64,000 nt of DNA from Vibrio sp. DW001 (GTDB lineage: Bacteria; Pseudomonadota; Gammaproteobacteria; Enterobacterales; Vibrionaceae): the NCBI RefSeq assembly GCF_029016285.1, contig NZ_CP091975.1:1736001-1800000 (forward strand). Reading direction: 5' to 3'. The translations under genes were made by a program, and so were the position numbers. Below are positions 1-10,618 of the stretch, in pieces. Positions within the stretch are counted from its first letter, which is position 1. Each line of letters opens with the position of its first letter. The notes below the pieces were generated by a model. That model did no database searches. It was not told the origin of the DNA and saw only the letters and a list, made by a program, of their open reading frames with translations.

Positions 1-1345
1 CCAAGTCTATACATTTCATCTTCGTCAAGATGCGCGTTGGTCTAATGGTGACCCTGTCACTGCGGAGGATTTCCTGTTTAGTTTACTACGAGTCGTTGAT
101 CCAAATTTTGCCTCTCCCAACGCGTGGTATTTGAAGCTGACAGAAATAAAAAATGCCAAAGCGATAATTGAAGGAAAAATGCCAGTAGAATCATTGGGTG
201 TAAAAGCGTTAGATGCCTATACCTTGGAATTTGAATTGGACAAACCGGTTCCGTACTTTATCGCCATGACCGCACATACTGCGATGATGCCACTCCATGC
301 TAAAACAGTATTATCTAACGGTGATAAATGGGCTAGGCCTGAAACCATGGTTTCTAACGGTGCGTTTAAGCTTACTGAATGGGTGATTAACGAACGTATC
401 GAGTTGGAAAGAAATGAAAACTATTGGGATAACAGCAATACGGTTTTAAACCACGTAACTTATATCCCGTTTGAAAACCAAAATTCTGCACTTAATCGAT
501 ATAAAACTGGCGAAGTTGATATGACGTCAGATGTACCAGCACAGATGGCGATAAAGATTAAAGAAACCTACCCAGATGACTACCGTGTGACACCTTTGCT
601 ATGTACCTACTACTATGCCTTTAACACGCAACACAAACCATTTGATGACCCAAAAGTACGTAAGGCTGCGGCGTATTCAATCAAGCGTGATGTGATAACG
701 AATGGAATTACGAATGTCGGAAATGCACCGGCATTTACCTTCGCGCATAAAGATGTTGCGGGCTTCAAAGCGACTTTACCGGATTATGCCAAATTGAGCC
801 AGACGGAACGAGAAAAGCAAGGTGCATTATTGGCTAAAGAAGCCGGTTTTGACGAACATAACCCAATTAAAGCTAAGCTTTTATATAACACTAGCGAAAG
901 TCACAAAACCATAGCTATTGCCATTGCGTCTATGCTCGATAAAAATCTAGGGGCACAAATAATGCCCGAAAACCAAGAATGGAAGTCATACCTGAGTGCT
1001 AGGAAATCGGGTGATTTTGATATCTTAAGAGCATCGTGGTGTGGTGACTACAACGAAGCCTCTACTTTCCTAAGCTTGTTTACGTCTGATAATGAACGAA
1101 ACTACGCTTTTTACAAAAATAGCGAGTACGATTTAGCGATTTCTAAAGCTCAGATGGCGACCAATGAAAAAGAAAGGAATCTGTATTACGATCAAGCGGA
1201 ATCTATCCTCGCTAAGGATATGCCAATAGCACCTATCTATTTTTATATGCAAGCTAGGTTAGTAAAATCCACGATTGGTGGCTTCCCAATGCATAACGCA
1301 GAAGGTCGAATCTATTCCAAAGACCTTTACATTAAAGCCAAGTAG
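1..1345 (+). CDS. Oligopeptide ABC transporter substrate-binding protein, OppA-like (5' partial)
   Basis: Periplasmic solute-binding protein of an OppA/DppA-type peptide importer (SBP_bac_5 family). The frame is open from base 2, so the gene starts before the window and the signal peptide is missing. The first visible residues read VYTFHLRQDARWSNGDPVTA, a classic OppA segment, followed by AEDFLFSLLRVVDP. Later motifs (NGAFKLTEW, RNENYWDN, HKPFDDPKVRKAAAYSIKR) also match the family. The C-terminus is intact and is followed by a good terminator. No oppBCDF permease or ATPase genes follow, so this is either the last gene of its operon or an orphan binding protein. The peptide specificity cannot be read from the sequence. 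Confidence 0.93.
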   Translation, partial: QVYTFHLRQDARWSNGDPVTAEDFLFSLLRVVDPNFASPNAWYLKLTEIKNAKAIIEGKMPVESLGVKALDAYTLEFELDKPVPYFIAMTAHTAMMPLHAKTVLSNGDKWARPETMVSNGAFKLTEWVINERIELERNENYWDNSNTVLNHVTYIPFENQNSALNRYKTGEVDMTSDVPAQMAIKIKETYPDDYRVTPLLCTYYYAFNTQHKPFDDPKVRKAAAYSIKRDVITNGITNVGNAPAFTFAHKDVAGFKATLPDYAKLSQTEREKQGALLAKEAGFDEHNPIKAKLLYNTSESHKTIAIAIASMLDKNLGAQIMPENQEWKSYLSARKSGDFDILRASWCGDYNEASTFLSLFTSDNERNYAFYKNSEYDLAISKAQMATNEKERNLYYDQAESILAKDMPIAPIYFYMQARLVKSTIGGFPMHNAEGRIYSKDLYIKAK

Positions 1346-1362
1346 CACCAATATTCTAAACC

Positions 1363-1394
1363 GGGCATAGGGACAAACTATGCCCAGTCTTTTT
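1363..1394 (+). terminator. Rho-independent terminator after the oppA-like gene
   Basis: An 8-bp stem GGGCATAG / CTATGCCC with a 7-base loop, followed by AGTCTTTTT. It lies 17 bases after the stop codon. Confidence 0.8.
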
Positions 1395-1529
1395 AAGAGT
1401 AGTCTCCCTGTATTGATCAGAATATCCACTGTGAGAACAATCCGATTGCTTATTCGGCTAAAAAGTTGAATTAACGGCATATTCACACTATGCAAATCTA
1501 AATTTAGCGAGTAAAATCCCTCCCTTGAT

Positions 1530-1632
1530 GAATATCCGGTATACGTATTACTGATAGATATTCACCAAACCAAACTTTATTATAAATTAGCATGTGTTGC
1601 TTGGTACGCAACACCACTGTGAAGGATATATC
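1530..1632 (+). promoter_or_regulatory. thrS translational operator with tRNA-Thr anticodon-arm mimic
   Basis: The leader has the layout known for the E. coli thrS operator. Bases 1594-1614 form a perfect 7-bp stem (GTGTTGC / GCAACAC) with the 7-base loop TTGGTAC. Read as an anticodon loop this gives U at position 33, GGU at 34-36 and A at 37, the tRNA-Thr(GGU) anticodon. Upstream is an AT-rich single-stranded stretch and a second stem, GAATATC / GATATTC (1530-1536 with 1557-1563). The Shine-Dalgarno GAAGGA (1621-1626) follows directly. In E. coli, ThrRS binds such mimics and blocks ribosome binding. The pairing is seen directly; the regulation is inferred by homology. Confidence 0.7.
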
Positions 1633-3561
1633 ATGCCAGTAATTACTCTTCCTGACGGTAGTCAGCGTCAATTTGACAACCCTATTTCAACAATGGACAT
1701 CGCCGCTTCAATTGGTCCCGGTCTTGCTAAAGCGACCATCGCTGGCCGATTAGATGGCATTCGTGTCGACGCTTGTGACCTTATCGAAAATGATGCAAGT
1801 TTAGAAATTATCACGACAAAAGATGAGAAAGATGGTTTAGAAATCGTACGCCATTCATGTGCACACTTACTTGGGCACGCGATTAAGCAGCTGTTTCCAG
1901 CCGCTAAAATGGCAATTGGCCCAACGATTGACAGTGGCTTTTATTATGATATCGATTTAGAGCATTCTCTTACTGAGGAAGATCTTAAAGCGTTAGAAAA
2001 GCGCATGAAAGAGCTTGCTAAAACCAAATATCAGGTTGTTAAGAAGAACGTTAGCTGGCAAGAAGCTCGTGATACTTTCGAATCTCGTGATGAAAGTTAT
2101 AAGATTGCGATCTTAGACGAAAATGTAGCTAAAGATGATCGTCCAGGTCTTTACCACCATGAAGAATACGTAGACATGTGCCGTGGTCCTCATGTACCGC
2201 ATATGGGCTTTTGTCAGCACTTTACGCTTTTAAACGTGGCTGGCGCTTATTGGAGAGGTAATAGCGACAATAAAATGTTGCAGCGTATTTATGGTACGGC
2301 TTTTCATGATAAGAAAGCGCTAAAAGCGCACTTAACTCGTTTAGAAGAAGCCGCCAAGCGTGACCATCGTAAAATTGGTAAGCATTTAGACTTATTCCAC
2401 ATGCAACAAGAAGCACCAGGAATGGTCTTCTGGCATCATAATGGCTGGTCAATTTTCCGAGATTTAGAAGTATTTGTTCGGACTAAGCTTGATGAGTACG
2501 GTTACCAAGAAGTAAAAGGTCCATTGATGATGGATCGTATTCTTTGGGAACGTTCTGGTCACTGGGACAAATATGCGGATGCTATGTTTACAACTAGTTC
2601 TGAAAACCGTGAATATGCTATTAAGCCAATGAACTGCCCTGGGCACGTTCAAATATTCAACCAAGGTTTGAAGTCTTATCGTGATCTGCCGTTACGTATG
2701 GCTGAGTTTGGCTCTTGTCACCGAAATGAACCATCAGGTGCGCTACACGGCTTAATGCGAGTACGTGGCTTTACACAAGATGATGCCCACGTATTCTGCA
2801 CAGAAGAACAGATTCAAGAAGAAGTCACTGAATGCATCAAGATGGTGTATGATGTATACAAGACATTTGGCTTTGAAGAAATTGAGGTCAAGCTTTCGAC
2901 ACGTCCTGAAAAACGTGTAGGTAGCGATGAGATTTGGGACCGCTCAGAAGAAGCGCTCAAAGAATCTTTAGAAAACCTTGATATTAAATATGAAATCCAA
3001 GAAGGTGAGGGCGCATTTTATGGGCCTAAAATCGAATTCACATTACATGACTGTTTAGATCGTGCATGGCAATGTGGTACAGTACAACTCGATTTCAACC
3101 TTCCTGGTCGTTTAGGGGCAACTTACGTTGGCGAAAACAACGAAAGGTTGATTCCTGTAATGATTCACCGTGCGATTTTGGGTTCATTAGAGCGTTTTAT
3201 CGGAATTCTTATTGAAGAGTACGCAGGATTTTTCCCGACGTGGTTAGCACCTGAACAAGCCGTTATCATGAATATTACGGACAAACAGGCCGATTACGTT
3301 AAAGAAGTTGTAAATAAATTGCAAAAATCGGGAATTAGAGCAAAAGCGGACTTGAGAAATGAGAAGATAGGCTTTAAAATCCGCGAACACACTTTAAAGC
3401 GTGTACCGTATCTGCTTGTTTGTGGTGACCAAGAAATGGAAGCCGGAGAAATTGCAGTACGAACTCGTAAAGGTAAAGACCTTGGTAAGATTAAAGTTGA
3501 AGACTTTATAAGCTATCTTCAAGTTGAGGTTTCTACCCGTAAGCTTAATCTGGAGGAATAA
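1633..3561 (+). CDS. thrS: Threonyl-tRNA synthetase
   Basis: Class II aminoacyl-tRNA synthetase charging tRNA-Thr in the cytosol; 642 residues, the same as the E. coli enzyme. Domains in order: TGS (about 1-61), editing domain with the HxxxH pair H74/H78 and a CRGPHVPH motif, catalytic core with motif 2 ([12 protein letters not shown]) and zinc-ligand segments around MNCPGH, then the anticodon-binding domain. I chose the ATG at 1633 (MPVITLPDG) because GAAGGA sits seven bases upstream and the protein then aligns with E. coli. A start at 1594 in the same frame would fall inside the operator hairpin. First gene of thrS-infC-rpmI-rplT, and likely autoregulated through its leader. Confidence 0.97.
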   Translation: MPVITLPDGSQRQFDNPISTMDIAASIGPGLAKATIAGRLDGIRVDACDLIENDASLEIITTKDEKDGLEIVRHSCAHLLGHAIKQLFPAAKMAIGPTIDSGFYYDIDLEHSLTEEDLKALEKRMKELAKTKYQVVKKNVSWQEARDTFESRDESYKIAILDENVAKDDRPGLYHHEEYVDMCRGPHVPHMGFCQHFTLLNVAGAYWRGNSDNKMLQRIYGTAFHDKKALKAHLTRLEEAAKRDHRKIGKHLDLFHMQQEAPGMVFWHHNGWSIFRDLEVFVRTKLDEYGYQEVKGPLMMDRILWERSGHWDKYADAMFTTSSENREYAIKPMNCPGHVQIFNQGLKSYRDLPLRMAEFGSCHRNEPSGALHGLMRVRGFTQDDAHVFCTEEQIQEEVTECIKMVYDVYKTFGFEEIEVKLSTRPEKRVGSDEIWDRSEEALKESLENLDIKYEIQEGEGAFYGPKIEFTLHDCLDRAWQCGTVQLDFNLPGRLGATYVGENNERLIPVMIHRAILGSLERFIGILIEEYAGFFPTWLAPEQAVIMNITDKQADYVKEVVNKLQKSGIRAKADLRNEKIGFKIREHTLKRVPYLLVCGDQEMEAGEIAVRTRKGKDLGKIKVEDFISYLQVEVSTRKLNLEE

Positions 3562-3564
3562 ACT

Positions 3565-4116
3565 ATTAAAGGCGGAAGACGCGGCCAGCAAGTGGCCAAA
3601 CCAAACCTACACCGTTTAAACGGTGAAATTCGTGGCGTACGTGAAGTACGTCTAACTGGCGCAGATGGTGAGCCAGTAGGTATCGTAGGTCTTGCTGACG
3701 CATTAGCTACAGCAGAAGAATCTGGTATGGATCTCGTAGAGATCAGTCCAAACGCCGAGCCACCAGTCTGTCGTGTTATGGATTATGGCAAGTTCCTCTT
3801 CGAGAAGAGCAAAGCTGCAAAAGAGCAGAAGAAGAAGCAAAAGCAGATCCAGATTAAGGAAATAAAATTCCGACCTGGGACTGATATTGGAGACTATCAG
3901 GTAAAACTACGCAACCTGACCGGTTTCCTAGAAGAAGGCAACAAAGTGAAGGTAACAATTCGCTATCGTGGCCGAGAAATGGCACACCCAGAGATCGGTG
4001 TCGACGTTCTTAATCGTTTGAAAGTAGATACAGAGGAATTAGCTGTTGTCGAATCTTTCCCAACGAGAATAGAAGGCCGTCAGATGATCATGGTGTTGGC
4101 CCCTAAAAAGAAGTAA
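3565..4116 (+). CDS. infC: Translation initiation factor IF-3 (AUU start codon)
   Basis: IF-3 binds the 30S subunit, prevents premature 50S joining and proofreads the start codon. The reading begins at ATT (3565), three bases after the thrS stop, giving [25 protein letters not shown], which parallels the E. coli N-terminus (MKGGKRVQTARPN). The strong Shine-Dalgarno TGGAGGA (3551-3557) is eight bases upstream. A GTG at 3592 would drop nine conserved residues and has no ribosome site. The product is 183 residues, with the N-domain NGEIR...VRLTG, a lysine-rich linker ([14 protein letters not shown]) and the C-domain ending VLAPKKK. The rare AUU start is the basis of IF-3 autoregulation in E. coli. 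Confidence 0.95.
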   Translation: MKGGRRGQQVAKPNLHRLNGEIRGVREVRLTGADGEPVGIVGLADALATAEESGMDLVEISPNAEPPVCRVMDYGKFLFEKSKAAKEQKKKQKQIQIKEIKFRPGTDIGDYQVKLRNLTGFLEEGNKVKVTIRYRGREMAHPEIGVDVLNRLKVDTEELAVVESFPTRIEGRQMIMVLAPKKK

Positions 4117-4140
4117 TTAAAGGCCTGCAAGTAGTATAGT

Positions 4141-4160
4141 CTCGCAGCTTATGTTGCGGG
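4141..4160 (+). promoter_or_regulatory. Hairpin in the infC-rpmI intergenic leader
   Basis: An 8-bp stem (CTCGCAGC / GTTGCGGG, two G-U pairs) with a 4-base loop, about 60 bases upstream of rpmI and followed by ATTTTATTC. In E. coli, L20 represses rpmI-rplT by binding structured RNA here. This hairpin could be part of such a site or a weak terminator; no evidence separates the two. Confidence 0.3.
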
Positions 4161-4218
4161 ATTTTATTCGCCCTAATTACTATGTTTATTAACAACTAAC
4201 AATGCGGAGTTATTCATC

Positions 4219-4413
4219 ATGCCGAAGATGAAAACCAACAGAGGTGCTGCTAAGCGTTTTAAGAAAACTGCTGGTGGTATAAAGTTCAAGCACGCTACAA
4301 AACGTCACATCCTGACTAAGCGTACTACTAAGAACAAGCGTCAACTACGTCCTAACGCAATACTTCCTAGATGTGAAGTTGCTGCTGTTAAACGTATGTT
4401 GCCATACGCTTAA
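4219..4413 (+). CDS. rpmI: 50S ribosomal protein L35
   Basis: Small basic large-subunit protein of 64 residues, the usual size. It begins [20 protein letters not shown] and ends [13 protein letters not shown], the conserved family ends. The ribosome site GCGGAG lies ten bases before the ATG. It is third in the thrS-infC-rpmI-rplT operon and is expected to be translationally coupled to rplT under L20 repression, as in E. coli. Confidence 0.97.
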   Translation: MPKMKTNRGAAKRFKKTAGGIKFKHATKRHILTKRTTKNKRQLRPNAILPRCEVAAVKRMLPYA

Positions 4414-4450
4414 TTCTTTTTAGTTTTATTAATAGTTTAGGAGAGACATA

Positions 4451-4804
4451 ATGCCTCGCGTAAAACGTGGTGTACAAGCACGTGCATCCCACAAGAAAGT
4501 TCTAAAGCAAGCTAAAGGTTACTACGGAGCACGTTCACGTGTTTATCGTGTAGCTTTCCAAGCAGTTACAAAAGCTGGTCAATATGCATATCGTGACCGT
4601 CGCAATAAAAAGCGTCAGTTCCGTCAACTATGGATCGCTCGTATCAACGCTGCTTCTCGTCAAAATGGTCTATCTTACAGTCGTTTAATTAACGGTCTTA
4701 AGAAAGCATCTATCGAGATCGATCGTAAGATCCTTGCTGATATCGCTGTATTCGACAAAACTGCATTTGCAGTTTTAGTAGAAAAAGCGAAAGCTGCTCT
4801 TTAA
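4451..4804 (+). CDS. rplT: 50S ribosomal protein L20
   Basis: Primary rRNA-binding assembly protein of the large subunit and, in E. coli, the autogenous repressor of rpmI-rplT. At 117 residues it has the family's usual length, starting [20 protein letters not shown] with a long basic N-terminal extension and the conserved [15 protein letters not shown] and [18 protein letters not shown] segments. The Shine-Dalgarno TAGGAGAG is well placed. It is the last gene of the operon and is followed by a strong terminator, so pheST is transcribed separately here, unlike the E. coli arrangement. Confidence 0.97.
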   Translation: MPRVKRGVQARASHKKVLKQAKGYYGARSRVYRVAFQAVTKAGQYAYRDRRNKKRQFRQLWIARINAASRQNGLSYSRLINGLKKASIEIDRKILADIAVFDKTAFAVLVEKAKAAL

Positions 4805-4825
4805 TTAGACAGTTATACAGACTTT

Positions 4826-4856
4826 AAAAAAGAGACCTTCGGGTCTCTTTTTTTTG
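4826..4856 (+). terminator. Rho-independent terminator after rplT
   Basis: Stem AGAGACC / GGTCTCT with a TTCG tetraloop, preceded by an A-run and followed by eight T. A textbook intrinsic terminator. Confidence 0.95.
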
Positions 4857-4928
4857 TCTATAAATCACGATAAAAGGCTTAGTAGCAATGCCACTCAATA
4901 ATGGGTTAGACGGAAAGGTTCGCACACG

Positions 4929-4953
4929 GATGTTTCAAGCGGATTGAAACATC
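4929..4953. repeat. Perfect 10-bp inverted repeat
   Basis: GATGTTTCAA and TTGAAACATC with a 5-base spacer, between rplT and the convergent acetyltransferase gene. There is no T-run on either side, so it is not a convincing intrinsic terminator. It may be an mRNA 3'-end stabilising hairpin or a protein site. Confidence 0.5.
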
Positions 4954-4971
4954 ATATCGGAACAAGTCTAC

Positions 4972-5430
4972 TTAGTTTGTACTTCGTTTTTGACCAACGG
5001 TTTGCGGGCGTATTATTTTCTCCATAGAGATATGTTCAATATTCGCCTCGACATATTGCGTGCCAAACGGTTTAAAGCCTAATCTGGTGTAGAACGATTC
5101 AGCATGGAGTTGGGAGCCTAAATAAATTCGCGAATATCGATTCTCAATGGCGTATTGCTGTAGTGCTGCGATTACCTGCGAACCTAATCCTAATCCTCTG
5201 TGCGTCCTAAGTACGGCAACTCTTCCAATATGTCCATCCCCAAGCATTCGGCCTGTCGCAACAGGGGTATCTTCTACGAAGATAAGGGCATGGATGGCGA
5301 CGATATCTTGACCATCAAAATCAATACTAGGATCCACATTTTGTTCGGAGGTGAAGACAGTATTTCTTATAAGTTGAATCTGTTTTTCGTTGTCTTTAGT
5401 CAACGCGCCACAGAATATTTTTTTCATCAT
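4972..5430 (-). CDS. GNAT family N-acetyltransferase
   Basis: Predicted cytoplasmic acetyl-CoA-dependent N-acetyltransferase of the YjcF/ElaA-like group. The acetyl-CoA-binding motif A is GRVAVLRTHRGLGLGSQVI; then come a QLHAESFYTRLGF segment typical of motif B and a short tail. The substrate is unknown. The start is uncertain: the frame extends to an ATG at 5511, but the extra 27 residues are poorly conserved in appearance. A TATAAT hexamer (minus strand, about 5444-5449) lies inside that extension, which favours the ATG pair at 5425-5430. It is transcribed toward rplT and stands alone. This gene and the next separate rplT from pheS. Confidence 0.85.
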   Translation of the reverse strand: MMKKIFCGALTKDNEKQIQLIRNTVFTSEQNVDPSIDFDGQDIVAIHALIFVEDTPVATGRMLGDGHIGRVAVLRTHRGLGLGSQVIAALQQYAIENRYSRIYLGSQLHAESFYTRLGFKPFGTQYVEANIEHISMEKIIRPQTVGQKRSTN

Positions 5431-5679
5431 TTGGTCAGCCGGGTCATTATAGTTAAAATAGGAAACAAATTTTTCAGATCGTAGCCTCAAGTGCTGAGGT
5501 CTAAGCACCATGCAACAGTATCTTACCCAACCACCGTGTTCATTGCGAAATATTCCTTTTCGAAGTAATAAAAATCTAATTATTATTGAAGATAAAGTGA
5601 AAAATTATATCTTGTTAATATCTTCTCCTTTTTTTATTCCGTACTATAAGAAACAGAAGTCATAAGCGAGGAGCACCAG

Positions 5680-6786
5680 ATGCAGTCATTTCAATGGGAT
5701 AAGAATTTTGAAACGGGTATCAAGGAAGTCGATGAGCAGCATCTGTATCTTGTAAAACTTGTCAATAAATATGGGGAATTAACGACACAAAACGATTTCT
5801 CAATTCTGGAAGCAAAGCGGGCACTGAAAGAGTTATCTGATTATACCTCTTATCATTTTCATGAAGAGGAAAACTTAATGAAACGAGTGGGTATTTCTCA
5901 AGGGCATTTTGAGGGCCATTGCCAATCTCATCAAAAATTCATTGACGATGTAAAAGAGTTTTCAGAATCTTTGCGACTGGAAAATGACGACCTGTCTAAA
6001 CAGCTTTTAGATTTTCTCGTTCAATGGCTGGTTTACCATATTTTAGGTAGTGACCAAAATATGGCGAGGCAATTGATTGCCATTGAAAGTGGTTTGAGCC
6101 CTGCACAAGCTTTTGAAAATGAAGAGCGTGAACATGATGAGGCGATTGGTCCTCTATTGACTGCATTGAAAACCTTATTTGAGCAAGTTTCGGCTCGCAA
6201 TAAGGAGCTAATACTCTTGAATCTGTCTCTGGAAGATAAAGTCGATCAGCGTACTAAGGAATTATCATTAGCGAATAAAAAGCTTCAAGAGTTATCGTAC
6301 TCCGACACGTTAACCAAACTGCCTAACCGCCGATTCGCAATGAGAGAGATCGGTATGCAATGGGATAAAGCACGAGTTGAACAATTACCCTTAGTTTGCA
6401 TGCTTGTCGATGTGGACAAATTTAAGCAAGTTAACGACACCTGTGGTCATGATGCTGGGGACGCAGTGCTCGTCGAGCTTTCGACTGTTCTGAAGCGGAG
6501 TTTTAGACCCCAAGATTCAGTCTGTCGATTGGGTGGTGATGAGTTTATTGTTATCTGCCCGGAAATAGATCTACGACAAGGGTTATCTTTGGCACAAACC
6601 GTTCACGAACAAGTGAATAAAATCCGCCTACCTTATGACGGATATTGTTGGGAAGGGAGTATCAGTGTCGGGGTAGCGGCGTTATGCGAATCGACTAGAG
6701 ATGTCAGTGACCTAATTAAGTTGGCCGACGATTCAGTATATATGGCAAAAAGCGCAGGCAAGAACTGTGTGCGGTCAGTACAGTGA
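5680..6786 (+). CDS. Haemerythrin-domain diguanylate cyclase (Bhr-DGC)
   Basis: Predicted soluble enzyme making c-di-GMP from two GTP, with an N-terminal oxygen or redox sensor. Residues 1-135 form a bacteriohaemerythrin domain with all seven di-iron ligands in place (H21, H59, E63, H80, H84, H120, D125). A coiled linker (about 160-205) leads to a GGDEF domain with DxLTxLPNRR-type start, GGDEF at 285-289 and an RPQD product-inhibition (I) site at 276-279, the standard five residues upstream. There are no membrane segments. The ribosome site GAGGAG lies before the ATG. The architecture matches the V. cholerae haemerythrin-GGDEF protein, whose cyclase activity depends on iron redox state. It is monocistronic. 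Confidence 0.93.
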   Translation: MQSFQWDKNFETGIKEVDEQHLYLVKLVNKYGELTTQNDFSILEAKRALKELSDYTSYHFHEEENLMKRVGISQGHFEGHCQSHQKFIDDVKEFSESLRLENDDLSKQLLDFLVQWLVYHILGSDQNMARQLIAIESGLSPAQAFENEEREHDEAIGPLLTALKTLFEQVSARNKELILLNLSLEDKVDQRTKELSLANKKLQELSYSDTLTKLPNRRFAMREIGMQWDKARVEQLPLVCMLVDVDKFKQVNDTCGHDAGDAVLVELSTVLKRSFRPQDSVCRLGGDEFIVICPEIDLRQGLSLAQTVHEQVNKIRLPYDGYCWEGSISVGVAALCESTRDVSDLIKLADDSVYMAKSAGKNCVRSVQ

Positions 6787-6908
6787 TTTATAGTGTGTAA
6801 AAGGTGTCTATATAGGGTATCAGTTACATAATAGGCGAGGGTAAATCGTTAATTACAAAATAATTGGCAACTAATTGAATGATAAGAGTCGATTATTGTA
6901 GATTCAAT

Positions 6909-6937
6909 TTGGCTTTGAGCTTCGGTTTGATTAATAT
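6909..6937 (+). promoter_or_regulatory. Candidate sigma-70 promoter for pheST
   Basis: TTGGCT and TAATAT separated by 17 bases. It would start a leader of about 108 bases that contains the long hairpin at 6962-7014. Matches are moderate (4/6 each), so this is a candidate only. Confidence 0.35.
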
Positions 6938-6961
6938 GTACAGCTATTAAGTTTAATATGT

Positions 6962-8035
<1,074 letters not shown>

Positions 8036-8053
8036 TTCAGAGGCAGTCGAACA

Positions 8054-10441
8054 ATGAAATTCAGTGAATCTTGGCTACGTGAGTGGGTTAATCCCGCTGT
8101 TACGACCGACGAGCTAACACATCAAATCACTATGGCTGGCCTAGAAGTTGATGACGTTCTACCAGTCGCGGGCATTTTTACCGGCGTAAAAGTGGGTAAA
8201 GTTGTAGAGTGCGGCCAACATCCAGACGCAGATAAACTTCGCGTTACCCAAGTGGATATCGGTGCCGAAGAATTATTAGACATTATATGTGGTGCTCCAA
8301 ATTGCCGCGAAGGTATTAAGGTCGCTGTTGCTACGGTTGGTGCCGTTCTCCCTGGTGACTTTAAAATCAAGAAGGCAAAGCTACGTGGTCAACCTTCAAA
8401 TGGCATGCTTTGTTCATTTTCGGAGCTTGGAATTGATGTTGAATCCGATGGCATCATGGAACTGACTGAAGATGCCACTATTGGTAAAGACTTCCGTGAG
8501 TTCTTAGATCTCGAAGATGTAACTATTGATGTTGACCTCACATCTAATCGCGCGGACTGCTTTAGTATTCGCGGTTTAGCAAGAGAAGTTGGCGTGTTAA
8601 ATAGAGCTGAAGTGCAGTCACCATCTTTCGATGTTGTTGCCGCCAACATTGACGATACGATTTCAATAGAGGTGAAAGCGGCTGATGCTTGTCCTCGTTA
8701 TCTAGGTCGTATCATTAAGAATGTAAATGTTCAAGCTGAAACGCCAATCTGGATGCAAGAGAAATTGCGCAGATGTGGTATTCGCTCTATCGATCCTATT
8801 GTTGATATCACTAACTATGTGTTGTTAGAACAAGGTCAACCAATGCATGCTTTCGATTTGGATCAAATCGAAGGGGGTATTGTGGTTCGTTTAGCAGAGC
8901 AGGGTGAAAAACTGACACTATTGGATGGCAACGAAGCTGAGTTAAACAGTGATACGTTGATTATCTGTGACCATAAAAAACCACTCGCAATTGGTGGTAT
9001 TTTTGGTGGTGAAGGTTCAGGCGTAACAAGCGAAACTAAAGATGTACTTCTTGAGTGTGCTTTCTTTTCGCCAGATGCGATTCGCGGTCGTGCTCGTAGC
9101 TATGGTCTTCATACTGACGCCTCTATGCGTTATGAGCGTGGTGTTGATTATGCTCGCCAAGCGGACTGCATGGAACGTGCTACACAACTACTTATTGATA
9201 TCTGTGGTGGTGATGTGGGTCCTATTGCTGGTTTTGAATCTGAATCGGCATTACCGAAATCAAACACAGTGTTACTTCGTCGCACAAAGCTTGATTCGCT
9301 TTTAGGCCATGAAATCCCATCAATTGATGTAGTTGAAATTCTTACTCGACTAGGTTGTGATGTTTCTGAAACTGACAATGGTTGGACAGCTGAATCTCCA
9401 TCATGGCGTTTTGATATCGCAATTGAACAAGATTTGATTGAAGAAGTAGGCCGAATTTACGGTTACGATAATATTCCAAATCAAGTTCCTGTTGCTAGTT
9501 TAAGCATGAACCTTCACAAGGAAGCGAACCAAACGCTTAAACGTGTACGTGACTTACTTGTTGACCGTGGTTACCACGAGGCGATTACTTATAGCTTTGT
9601 TGAACCAGAGCAACAGAAACTCGTGGTTCCAGGTGTAGAGCCACTTATTCTACCTTTCCCAATATCGGCAGATATGTCTGCAATGCGCCTTGGTTTGATC
9701 CAAGGGTTATTGAATACGGTTGTTCACAACCAAAAACGTCAACAACCTCGCGTGAGATTGTTTGAGTCTGGGCTTCGTTTTATCCCAGATGAAGCGGTAG
9801 AAAACGGTATGCGCCAAGAGCAGATGCTTGCCGGTGTTATTGCAGGAAGTCGTGGCGAAGAACACTGGGACATTGAAAGCAATACGGTTGATTTTTACGA
9901 TCTAAAAGGTGATTTAGAAGCTGTTTTAGAACTGACTTCGAATGAAACGGCTTACAGTTTTACTTCGACAAAACATCCAGCTCTTCATCCTGGACAAGCT
10001 GCTGCAATTGTCGTTGATGGTAAAGAAGTGGGCGTTATTGGTACAGTGCACCCTGAACTAGAGCGTGCGTTTGGTCTTAATGGTCGTACTATTGTATTTG
10101 AAATTGAATGGTCGGCAATTAACACTCGGGTGCTTCCAGAAGCGGTGGCAGTATCTAAGTTCCCTTCAAACCGTCGTGATATAGCATTAGTTGTTGCTGA
10201 AGATATTGCTTCCGGTGATATCGTCGAGGCGTGTTTAAACGCTGGAGGACGCTTCCTAACAGATGTTAGTCTATTTGATGTGTATGTAGGCAAAGGGGTG
10301 GAAGAGGGCAAGAAAAGTCTCGCTATCGCCCTAACACTTCAGTCTGTTGAACGTACATTAGAAGACGCAGATATTGCAGGCGCAGTAGAAGCAATTGTTG
10401 CCAATGTATCAGAAAAATTTGGTGCTGCTCTTCGCGACTAA
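8054..10441 (+). CDS. pheT: Phenylalanyl-tRNA synthetase beta subunit
   Basis: Large subunit of PheRS, 795 residues, the E. coli length. Order of domains: N-terminal segment, OB-fold tRNA-binding domain (about 39-148, [20 protein letters not shown]), B3/B4 editing domain, B5 domain, a catalytic-like core and the C-terminal FDX-ACB anticodon-binding domain ([14 protein letters not shown]). It contributes tRNA-Phe recognition and hydrolysis of mischarged Tyr-tRNA. It is co-transcribed with pheS and followed by a terminator. In E. coli ihfA follows directly; here glgC lies between. Confidence 0.97.
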   Translation: MKFSESWLREWVNPAVTTDELTHQITMAGLEVDDVLPVAGIFTGVKVGKVVECGQHPDADKLRVTQVDIGAEELLDIICGAPNCREGIKVAVATVGAVLPGDFKIKKAKLRGQPSNGMLCSFSELGIDVESDGIMELTEDATIGKDFREFLDLEDVTIDVDLTSNRADCFSIRGLAREVGVLNRAEVQSPSFDVVAANIDDTISIEVKAADACPRYLGRIIKNVNVQAETPIWMQEKLRRCGIRSIDPIVDITNYVLLEQGQPMHAFDLDQIEGGIVVRLAEQGEKLTLLDGNEAELNSDTLIICDHKKPLAIGGIFGGEGSGVTSETKDVLLECAFFSPDAIRGRARSYGLHTDASMRYERGVDYARQADCMERATQLLIDICGGDVGPIAGFESESALPKSNTVLLRRTKLDSLLGHEIPSIDVVEILTRLGCDVSETDNGWTAESPSWRFDIAIEQDLIEEVGRIYGYDNIPNQVPVASLSMNLHKEANQTLKRVRDLLVDRGYHEAITYSFVEPEQQKLVVPGVEPLILPFPISADMSAMRLGLIQGLLNTVVHNQKRQQPRVRLFESGLRFIPDEAVENGMRQEQMLAGVIAGSRGEEHWDIESNTVDFYDLKGDLEAVLELTSNETAYSFTSTKHPALHPGQAAAIVVDGKEVGVIGTVHPELERAFGLNGRTIVFEIEWSAINTRVLPEAVAVSKFPSNRRDIALVVAEDIASGDIVEACLNAGGRFLTDVSLFDVYVGKGVEEGKKSLAIALTLQSVERTLEDADIAGAVEAIVANVSEKFGAALRD

Positions 10442-10462
10442 TTAACCGGTTTTAACTGTATC

Positions 10463-10494
10463 AAAATAGGCCTTGAATAAGGCCTATTTTTTTT
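10463..10494 (+). terminator. Rho-independent terminator after pheT
   Basis: AAAATAGGCC / GGCCTATTTT with an 8-base loop and a long T-run (eight T in total). Confidence 0.93.
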
Positions 10495-10573
10495 GCTCAA
10501 ACATAACTATCCATAATGCGGAACCGTTATTTAGCGGTGTTTGTATAATTTGGTGAGGCACATATTTCCACAT

Positions 10574-10600
10574 AAAAAAAGGACTCCGAAGAGCCCTTTA
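10574..10600 (-). terminator. Rho-independent terminator after glgC
   Basis: Read on the minus strand: AAGGGCTC, loop TTCG, GAGTCCTT, then a run of T. It lies 18 bases after the glgC stop. Confidence 0.93.
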
Positions 10601-10618
10601 TTAGATTGAGTGTTAACG

